Shown one piece after another: positions 57,212 through 64,000 of a stretch of 64,000 nt of DNA. Source of the stretch: Terramyces sp. JEL0728. Taxonomy: Eukaryota; Chytridiomycota; Chytridiomycetes; Rhizophydiales; Terramycetaceae. The stretch is from positions 62,001-126,000 of the forward strand of contig JADIIU010000022.1 in NCBI GenBank assembly GCA_027603945.1, read 5' to 3'. The notes below the pieces were generated by a model. It saw only the letters and a list, made by a program, of their open reading frames with translations, did no database searches and was not told the origin of the DNA. Position 1 is the stretch's first letter. Every line of letters starts with the position of its first letter. A program made the translations under genes and the position numbers.

Positions 57212-57269
57212 GATTCTAGTTACTGAGAGGTTGCCTGCCAGATTCTATTTACTGAGAGGTTGCCTGCCA
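57212..57269. repeat. 29-bp tandem duplication downstream of RPL35
   Basis: Two adjacent 29-bp copies (57212-57240 and 57241-57269) differing at one base, with the shared core TACTGAGAGGTTGCCTGCCA, plus a few bases of a third. It lies in the gap between the convergent ends of RPL35 and the acyl-CoA dehydrogenase. Confidence 0.95.
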
Positions 57270-57319
57270 GATTCGCCCAGTAAGATAAAAAAGACACAAA
57301 ACATTGGAAATGCATATAT

Positions 57320-58661
57320 TCAAAGTTTGGCACGACGTTCATAGTGCGCTCTGAGGCCATTTGCACGTTTCATTTCACTCCTCGCAATTTGTCTTCGATG
57401 AACTTCGTCTGGACCATCAGCGATACGCAAAGTTCTCATCATCCCATACATGTATGCTAGGGGGAAATCTTGGGAAACTCCAGCGCCTCCGTGAACTTGG
57501 ATAGCCCTGTCAATTACATTCAAAGTCATTTGTGGGATAATTACTTTGGCCATTGCAATTTCCTTCATTGCTTTCTTTGGTCCTTCCTTGTCCATTCTTG
57601 CTGCAGCAGTAAGGACGAGCAAACGAGCTTATGTTAGGACAATATTACCTTGGTCGATTTCCAATCTAGATTGGCAAACAGTGTCCATAGCAGTGCCGTG
57701 TTCACCTAACAATTTACCAAATGCCCTTTTTTTGGGATCAGTCAGACGAAGAATATGGTATTCCAAAGCACGTTCGGCCATACCAATCGATCTCATACAG
57801 TGATGAATTCTTCCTGGGCCCAATCTTCCTTGCATGATTTCAAAACCGCGTCCTTCACCAAGAACAATATTCCTTGCTGGTACACGTACGTTGTCAAAAT
57901 CAATTTCCATATGTCCATGAGGTCTATGTTAGCACAAGATTACGCATCGTCATATCCAAATATCATCATTGGTCTTACTATTGTTATGCCTTTGGTGTTG
58001 GACGGTACGAGGATAATACTTTGTTGCTTGTGTATGAGCTTGTTTTTAGGGTCAGTCTTTCCCATAACTATGTAGACAGCACATCTGGGGTCGCCGGCAC
58101 CACTACATTAGCAAAACTCACCTAATCCACCATTTACGACCGTTCAAAACGTATTCATCGCCATCTCTAACAATACTCAATTCGATATTGGTTGCATCTG
58201 ATGAGGCGACAGCAGGTTCAGTCATTGCAAATGCAGATCGAATCTTTCCTTCCATCAACGGTTTCAACCACTTTTCCTTTTGTTCTTCGTTCCCATACTT
58301 GGCCAACACTTCCATATTACCGGTGTCTATATTAACATTGAGTACCGGGAGCTGCAGTATTTGTAGCTTCAGGAGCCAAGTGAGATCTTCCAATAATTTC
58401 ACATAAAACAGCGTATTCAAGGTTGGTAAATCCTGGCCCTTCCTTGTAATACTTTGGAAGGAAGAAATTCCATAATCCCAACTTCTTTGCTTTGACTTTG
58501 AGCTCTTCAACCACTGGGGGAACGTAATTCCAGCGATCCTTGCCGATTTTGATTTGTGCATGATACGTTTGCTCAGCAGGGATACATTCAAATTCAACAA
58601 AATCAGTCAAGATCTTTTTGATTTCTTGGACTTTAGGACTAAGCTCGAATAACGAATTCAT
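57320..58661 (-). CDS. Acyl-CoA dehydrogenase (ACAD10/11-like), probably peroxisomal
   Basis: A flavoenzyme for the first step of fatty-acid beta-oxidation. Exons 58661-58346, 58326-58122, 58102-57944, 57923-57649 and 57627-57320 give 420 aa; introns are 19, 19, 20 and 21 nt. Motifs are [91 protein letters not shown] and [18 protein letters not shown], then [10 protein letters not shown]. The C-terminal AKL is a PTS1 variant. ACAD10/11-type enzymes in fungi are often peroxisomal or mitochondrial, so location is inferred from the tail. The open frame extends upstream to 58820; [12 protein letters not shown] at 58661 is the better start. Confidence 0.93.
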
Positions 58662-58888
58662 GTTTGGGAAAGAAATATGCGGCCGTGTAAGTAGTCTTGT
58701 GGTGTTGCCCATCGCCCGAAAATCGGTTTCAATCAAATACACATCTCGCGCTTTAGAAGATACACCTGCATTGCCTTCTTTTTCATCAGATATATGTCCC
58801 AGCATTAAGCTAGTTGCCACTCGCGACTTGGAATGAGAACACTTGCCTCGCTCCTGTCAAATAAAATCTTTTGAAATATTTTTATTCC

Positions 58889-59778
58889 TTAAATCTTATT
58901 CAACTTTTCAGCAATTCCTAATTGTATTTTCGTCAATTCTGCCAAGTAAGAAACCATAATCAAATCACCGTTATGCACATTAAACACTTTTTCAAAGACT
59001 TGCGGATCTAATCTTGGTACGAGTGATATAGTGTCCAACAGGTATCTACCAACATTTCCATTAGCTTCAATCCCACCTGCCTACGGTTAATTTTACGTAC
59101 CAAGACTTGAGCAACGTAGCCATCAATTGTGCTCAAAGTGGAGCCAATATCCTTCAATATTATTTCCAGGCGTTCAATTTGAGTGTGATTAGCACTTTCA
59201 GCTGCTGTAATCGACTTTACCAGGTTCACTAAATTAAAAAATCCTTTACATCCTTCAATTTCTTGCTTATTGGCTTCAGTGAAACATGGGATTTCCAAAA
59301 ACATTGTTCCTTGGTTGCTTAATCCGATCGGAGAACTAACAAATGCTTTGATTGGGAATTCTAACGAATTTGCCAATGAATCAACATCAACGTTCAAGTA
59401 AACTGCTTGATTGGATCCTGTTTCATCACTAATATCCCTATGAATATCTTGTGCGCTGTTGATAATTCCACTTCCGACAGTGTACCATCCAACAATTACT
59501 TGCTGTGGGTTGACCTGCAAGTGCAAGAGATATAAACGGGCCAATTCTTCATGATCAATTGGAACAGTCTCAGAGTATTTTAACGGAAAACTGTTTTCTA
59601 TTCTAATGTGATGCTGATTGGAGTGTCTGTATCCTAATAGAACACCGATAATTTGTTCTCCTGCTGCTTGTCTGGTGCAGCTATCGATAATTGAAAGCAA
59701 TACTACTGGCGAGACATGAACTGCTTGGGTGGTAGTTGTAGACAATTGGTTATGTGGAAATTCCAGGTTCAAAACCAT
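58889..59778 (-). CDS. Translation initiation factor eIF3 subunit f
   Basis: The non-catalytic MPN subunit of eIF3. Exons 59778-59085 and 59064-58889 (20-nt intron) give 289 aa. The MPN domain is AVHVSPVVLLSIIDSCTRQA, QIIGVLLGYR, FPLKYSETVPIDHEE and VIVGWYTVGSGIIN; the JAMM metal ligands are not intact, as usual for eIF3f. Splicing joins VRKIN to PNGNVGRYLLDTISLVPRLD, then FEKVFNVHNGDLIMVSYLAE and IAEKLNKI, the conserved C-terminal tail. The start MVLNLEFPHN at 59778 follows a T/A-rich leader; the open frame begins earlier but overlaps nothing conserved. Confidence 0.93.
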
Positions 59779-59860
59779 TTTTTCTTTTTTTGTAGAAAAA
59801 AATGAGTGTAACAACCAAACTAAAAACAGTCGATAAAAGCGAAATAAGACACGAGAGTAT

Positions 59861-60550
59861 TTATTGGCGATACCACATGACGGTAGCTCTTTCACGTCTG
59901 ATTTTCTTTTGTAATTGTAGCACACCGTACAACAATGCTTCTGAATATAAAATCCTATTTACCTGCAGTTGGTGGGCATCCTGGCACATAGATATCCACT
60001 GGAACGATACGATCGCAACCTCTCACAACAGCATAGGAATAATGGTAATAACCACCGCCATTAGCGCACGAACCCATAGAAATTACCCACCTTGGATCTG
60101 GCATCTGATCGTATCTATTTTTAATAGCCAATTACACTTTTCTTAATGCTGGTGCCATTTTGTTTGTCAAAGTTCCAGCTACAATCATAACATCAGCCTG
60201 ACGCGGTGTTGCTCTAAACACAATACCAATTCTGTCCTGGTCATATCTCGCTGCAGCCATGTGCATCATTTCTACTGCACAGCAGGCCAACCCAAAGGTT
60301 AATGGCCACATTGATGAAGTACGAACATAATTTACTATACTGTCAATAGTTGTCAGAGCAAATTCTGAAATTAGTTTCGAGTACCTGCTGCATTGTTTAT
60401 TGGCTTTGGAAGATTGAATGGGTTGACTGGTTGTGGTTTCGCATCTCGGGTGTCAAATGACGAAAGTTCCTTGTCATTTTTTATAAGTCTCATCATTGAA
60501 CGACATTGGTATTGTGGTTTTATCAACTGAAATGGAACTCTTCTAATCAT
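59861..60550 (-). CDS. NDUFS7: NADH:ubiquinone oxidoreductase PSST/20-kDa subunit (NDUFS7)
   Basis: The mitochondrial complex I subunit carrying iron-sulfur cluster N2. Exons 60550-60385, 60364-60136, 60114-59963 and 59940-59861 give 208 aa; introns are 20, 21 and 22 nt. The start [20 protein letters not shown] is a mitochondrial presequence. The core is [20 protein letters not shown] (two N2 Cys), [58 protein letters not shown] and [15 protein letters not shown] (the remaining Cys). The end is MWYRQ. All cluster ligands are present, so complex I is likely functional. Confidence 0.96.
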
Positions 60551-60718
60551 TTTTGATTGCAAAAATTGAAAAATTTCAATCAGGAAAATTTTGATGTCAT
60601 TAGGTCCAGCGTTCTAATCTTGAATGAAATATGATTTAAAGTCATCCTCCCGAATAATATCGAATTGCAAAGACTGCTGAAAATAGCCCAGATAAAGTAT
60701 TATAGACAATTTCCTTTA

Positions 60719-62197
60719 TTAGAGAGCAAACAGGCAGTCAACGCAGCAGGAGGTACATTCAGGGTCGAACAAGCATTGTGGAATTGGGCACTCTCCTTCA
60801 GTTGGCGGTTCTTCTGGCTCATCTGGTTGTGGGAGAGGTTCCTTTGGTTCCTTATCTGGGAATCCGCCGCCAAGAACGTTATTGTACAAAAAGTTATTTG
60901 GAGCACCCTTCAAAGCACCAGAAATCTTGTCTTTTGAAGATACTTGCTTGATATAGTCGTGAACTTCCTTGACAGTATCAAACTCGCCTTCAGCAAGAGC
61001 CAGAGCGACAACTCCAACAACGTGTGGAGTAGCCATGGAAGTACCTGAAATAGTGTTGGTTTTTCCGTTATTCCAAGTAGAAAGGATATCTACACCAGGA
61101 GCAATAATATCTACACATTTCCCTTTTTCAGAAAAAGAGGCAAGTTGATCGTTAATGTCAGAAGCTGCAACAGTGATAGCTTCAGGAACCCTAGCAGGAG
61201 ACAATTTGCAAGCATCTCTTCCAGAGTTACCGGCGGCAACACCAAAGACCAAACCGACATCAGTTGCAGCTTTAACAGCGCGATCTAATGCAGCAGAAGC
61301 ACCGCCGCCGAGCGACATGTTTGCGACAGACTTGCGTTTACCGGTTCCGTCTCTGGAAGATGAGTCTTTTGCGGCCCAGTCAATACCGGCAATGACGTTG
61401 GAAGTAGATCCAGACCCCTGGTTGTCCAACACTTTAACAGCGACAAGTGAAACGTTCTTGGCAACACCATAAGTTTTTGATCCGATTGTTCCGGCAACGC
61501 TAGCATTAAATAGTGATTACTGAGTACCATGTCCATTGCCATCCTTAGTACCGTCGCTAGTGAACGTCTTGCCAACTCTAGCACGGCCTTCAAATTCAGG
61601 ATGACCAACAAATACACCAGTATCAATAATGTATGCGGTTACACCAGCTAAAGTTAAAAACAAAATTACTTCCTGCAGAGTCAGGATAAGTATAGGCTTT
61701 ATCGGCTTTGGCAGGGTGATCTCGAACACTGATACGCTACAGATCAGTTAAAACTTACAGTTAACCCCCAGGCAGGTGACTTGGATTGAGTTTCAGAGAT
61801 GGTCATGATTTTGTCTTGTTCAATAAAGGCAATATCTTGATGTTTTTGCAAGAGCTTTACAATAAACGAGGGGATTCTGATACTGTAGCCTTTAAAATCA
61901 GGCAAATGATATTTGTGGATAATTCCAAAAGAGTCCCAGAAACCGTTCATCGACATGTAGCCTTCGGTCCTAGAGTCTTCTTGGACTGAAAAGAAGCTTG
62001 ATTTTGGCATAATCGGTTCCATTACGTTTTCAAGCCATTTAAAGTGACTTTTGACTAGGGTAAGAAACAATATTACGTGTAGTTGGCTGGATGTCTGGCT
62101 TAAATACCACGATATATTGATCAGGGAGCAACTTGCCGGCCAAGTTGTGGAGAGGAGTAGTGAGCGCGGTTCCGACCAAGAGTAAATTAACAAGCAT
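60719..62197 (-). CDS. Secreted subtilisin-like serine protease (proteinase K group)
   Basis: An extracellular peptidase S8. Exons 62197-62077, 62054-61759, 61736-61670, 61647-61521 and 61499-60719 give 463 aa; introns are 22, 22, 22 and 21 nt. Signal peptide MLVNLLLVGTALTTP is followed by an I9 propeptide (LPDQYIVVFKPDIQPTTLKS, then YSIRIPSFIVKLLQKHQDIA). The catalytic Asp is in TGVTAYIIDTGV. The catalytic His is in GHGTHVAGTIGS, whose codon is split by the last intron. The Ser is in TISGTSMATPHVVGVVAL. A Pro/Glu-rich hinge leads to a Cys-rich tail (CPIPQCLFDPECTSCCVDC) that is unusual for this group. Confidence 0.95.
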
Positions 62198-62470
62198 GGT
62201 TGAAAAAAGATAAACTTACCACAATTTATATGAGTCAATGTGTGGCTTGCACATTGATGCTGTTTTAAGCCCCTCATACACATGATATAACAGCCCTTTA
62301 CTGGGCTATAGATTAATATAGGGGGATTCCGGAGTCGGATTGCATTCGGATTGCCTTATATTCCGCAGGTATTTCCTCTAGCTCCTCGCAAGGGGATTTT
62401 AAAAAGTCCATGTTCGCGATTTAGAATGCAAAAACGGCCACAAATGTTATCAGTTGATTTATTAAGCCAG

Positions 62471-62908
62471 TTAGTTGAAAAATTGGTCGTACTTTGAATT
62501 AAATTTTTCCCTGTTGGAATCAAATTCCTCCATTTTTGATCTCAATTTCGCAGAGTGGTCGTGCATTTCCTGTTTCAAATTGTCAACGCCTTTCTTGTAG
62601 TTCTCAAAGACGGTTTGAATTTGCAGTGCTACATCCATAATTTTCTTTAAAGTGTCTGCAGGAGTTGGGAGATCTTTGAATTCGTCAATGGCGATTTCGT
62701 TGTCAAGGGGATCAGTGGGGTCTGTTGGAGGATCATGATTGAATCCAAAGTCGTGATCGCTAGATAATTCGCGGATGGGACTTGATTGCTTCTCGTAAGG
62801 ATGGTAAATGGGAGCATACTCCTCCCCATCTTCAAGGTCATTTGGAATGCTGTTTACAGCCATTTCGTCAGCCGAGCAGATGGATTCGCACTCCCAGTTT
62901 TGAGACAT
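62471..62908 (-). CDS. Small acidic protein with C-terminal coiled coil, unknown function
   Basis: A single exon of 145 aa. The N-terminal half is acidic and disordered (MSQNWECESICSADEM, DPPTDPTDPLDNEIAIDEF). The last 60 aa form a heptad-like coiled coil (LKKIMDVALQIQTVFENYKK, SKMEEFDSNREKFNSKYDQF). No family was recognised. It starts near a T/A-rich promoter shared with nothing obvious. Codon use resembles that of neighbouring genes, so it is likely real. Confidence 0.6.
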   Translation of the reverse strand: MSQNWECESICSADEMAVNSIPNDLEDGEEYAPIYHPYEKQSSPIRELSSDHDFGFNHDPPTDPTDPLDNEIAIDEFKDLPTPADTLKKIMDVALQIQTVFENYKKGVDNLKQEMHDHSAKLRSKMEEFDSNREKFNSKYDQFFN

Positions 62909-62997
62909 AAAGAATTTTCATCCATCACATGATTGATAATCTTAACCTTATTTCTATCCTGCATACAACCGTATTACACATGACTAAATACCCTTTA

Positions 62998-63192
62998 TTA
63001 CTGATATATTGACGGTTGAATTCTGCCAGCGAATCCCACTTTACTACCGCTGATTTTCTGAATGGCGTACAGCATTTCCACTATCGTAACTCCTACACGC
63101 AAAAACATAAACACTTGTAGAACCAGCAATTCAGTGAAACAATCCTCGTCCTCAAAATATTCTTCAAAGTATTTGTAAATTTTAGTAAACAT
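62998..63192 (-). CDS. Small protein with hydrophobic segment, unknown function
   Basis: A single-exon ORF of 64 aa: MFTKIYKYFEEYFEDEDCFT, a hydrophobic stretch ELLVLQVFMFLRVGVTIVEM, and a basic end GRIQPSIYQ. It could be a small membrane protein. No family was recognised, and it may be one exon of something larger. Confidence 0.4.
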   Translation of the reverse strand: MFTKIYKYFEEYFEDEDCFTELLVLQVFMFLRVGVTIVEMLYAIQKISGSKVGFAGRIQPSIYQ

Positions 63193-63454
63193 TAAAGGCT
63201 AATCATTCGATGGGCTTTTATTCTTTTTATTTGTTGTCTTGTAAATATTTGCAAAAGTGACGAATGGCAATCAACTAAAGGAGCTTGGCGATTGGCTGCT
63301 TCGCGAAATAATTGACAATGATTGGCCACAAAAGTTGTTTACAGTAAATAAGATTTGGTAAATATTTGTGTCTAGCAATGGAATGAATGATTAAACAATC
63401 TTGATAGGGTTTATTTACAAATAATTTCAAGTAGTCTGTTTTACATAAAGAGAA

Positions 63455-63997
63455 TTACTTTTCGTCGTCGTCATCATCGCTGGATGCTTCCTTTGGTTCC
63501 ACTTCCAAGCTCTTATCATACAGCTCATCTTCATTCATTATAGAGTTTTGTTCTTCCCATCCAACCGGGGCTCCTCTAGTATCTCCCAGCTTCCTCATGA
63601 ATTCTTGTATCTGAGGAACTTGAGCGAAATTGAATGGCGTCTGTTGGAATTTCTGAATTTCTTTGATCAAGAAATACACCTTTCTCCGTTTATCAAAGTT
63701 GATAAAGTGCGAATCAGGCAAGAAATCCGGGTTGCCCAGTTCGCAGAAAGTCAGATCAGTCAAAAAGACTCCCAAGAATGGAATAGCCGGTGGTACCATT
63801 TCTTTCAAGCACTTTCTGTAGTTTGCATATTGATACTTTGGCGACACCACTTCTTGTAGTGCTTTGTATTCTTCGCTAAGTTTTGGGAATTTATCCTCAA
63901 GCGCTCCCCAAGTCTTGTGCAATCTCCCTACTGGTCCCATGGTTAAGCCAGCAACGATTGTTGTGACAGCCGTAAGGTTTTTCAGCTCAAGGCATTG
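63455..63997 (-). CDS. Ras guanine-nucleotide exchange factor, C-terminal part (runs off the right edge)
   Basis: The end of a CDC25-type RasGEF catalytic domain that loads GTP on Ras. From 63997 (just after a probable acceptor TAG) it reads CLELKNLTAVTTIVAGLTMG, PVGRLHKTWGALEDKF, PKYQYANYRKCLKEMVPPAI, PFLGVFLTDLTFCELGNPDF and LIKEIQKFQQTPFNFA, the standard helical-hairpin end. A short acidic tail (Asp/Glu-rich) follows. Upstream REM and other domains are outside the window. Confidence 0.93.
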   Translation of the reverse strand, partial: QCLELKNLTAVTTIVAGLTMGPVGRLHKTWGALEDKFPKLSEEYKALQEVVSPKYQYANYRKCLKEMVPPAIPFLGVFLTDLTFCELGNPDFLPDSHFINFDKRRKVYFLIKEIQKFQQTPFNFAQVPQIQEFMRKLGDTRGAPVGWEEQNSIMNEDELYDKSLEVEPKEASSDDDDDEK

Positions 63998-64000
63998 CTA

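Noticed and set aside
1..64000. Widespread frameshifts or pseudogenes
   Set aside because: Nearly every apparent break is removed by a 19-23-nt GT-AG intron that restores conserved residues; only 2340-2385 and 30283-31431 remain unexplained.
1..64000. CRISPR arrays, prophage or bacterial operons
   Set aside because: The gene content is eukaryotic, with introns in most genes; no spaced direct repeats were seen.
1..64000. tRNA or rRNA genes
   Set aside because: No clear A/B-box pair or rRNA core sequence was noticed; a covariance-model scan would be decisive.

Overview
The window looks like nuclear DNA of a zoosporic (flagellated) early-diverging fungus or close relative such as a chytrid or aphelid. 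Fungal marks are a myosin-motor chitin synthase, an APSES/KilA-N ankyrin transcription factor, a Zn2Cys6+PAS regulator of the ERT1/AcuK type and a Whi3-like RNA-binding protein. A full-length CCDC39, an axonemal ruler protein, argues for a motile flagellum. A nuclear NDUFS7 argues for a working complex I, which is absent from Rozella and Microsporidia. Species cannot be named from sequence alone.

The dominant architectural feature is that almost every gene is interrupted by extremely short spliceosomal introns, typically 19-23 nt with a mode of 20. They have GT...AG ends and a CTAAC/CTAAT/CTGAT/TTAAT-like branch motif a few bases before the 3' end. I resolved about 100. Removing them restores conserved motifs and gives whole-codon reading frames in gene after gene. 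Open reading frames taken without splicing therefore look broken. One ribosomal protein intron (65 nt, directly after the ATG) is the clear exception.

Layout. 1-9 kb: IMP dehydrogenase (partial), Misato/DML1, a peroxisomal dienoyl-CoA isomerase, a PAP2 lipid phosphatase, an NTF2-like protein, a Cys-rich Ctr copper transporter, the mRNA capping enzyme, RNase P subunit POP4 and seipin. 9-13.5 kb: two tandem secreted starch-binding alpha-amylases. 13.8-22.4 kb: SNM1/PSO2 nuclease, then a giant protein with seven peroxiredoxin-like domains flanked by two paralogous secreted Cys-rich proteins. 22.4-31 kb: ESCRT-II SNF8, PPG1 phosphatase, a Sec7-PH ARF-GEF, FAM32A, mitochondrial uL22m, a Whi3-like protein, then an unresolved kilobase. 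31-45 kb: APSES factor, RING protein, CCDC39, PTRHD1, an amino-acid transporter, a coiled-coil/zinc protein, nucleoporin SEH1, a SET protein and an ERT1-like factor. 45-50.5 kb: chitin synthase. 50.7-64 kb: histidine phosphatase, a TMCO4-like hydrolase, SPT20, SETD9-like, RPL35, a peroxisomal acyl-CoA dehydrogenase, eIF3f, NDUFS7, a subtilisin, two small unknown genes and a RasGEF (partial).

Genes are tightly packed (often 10-150 bp apart, on both strands) and are mostly housekeeping. The secreted amylases, subtilisin and Cys-rich proteins suggest an osmotroph or parasite that meets starch and protein outside the cell; that lifestyle reading is inference.
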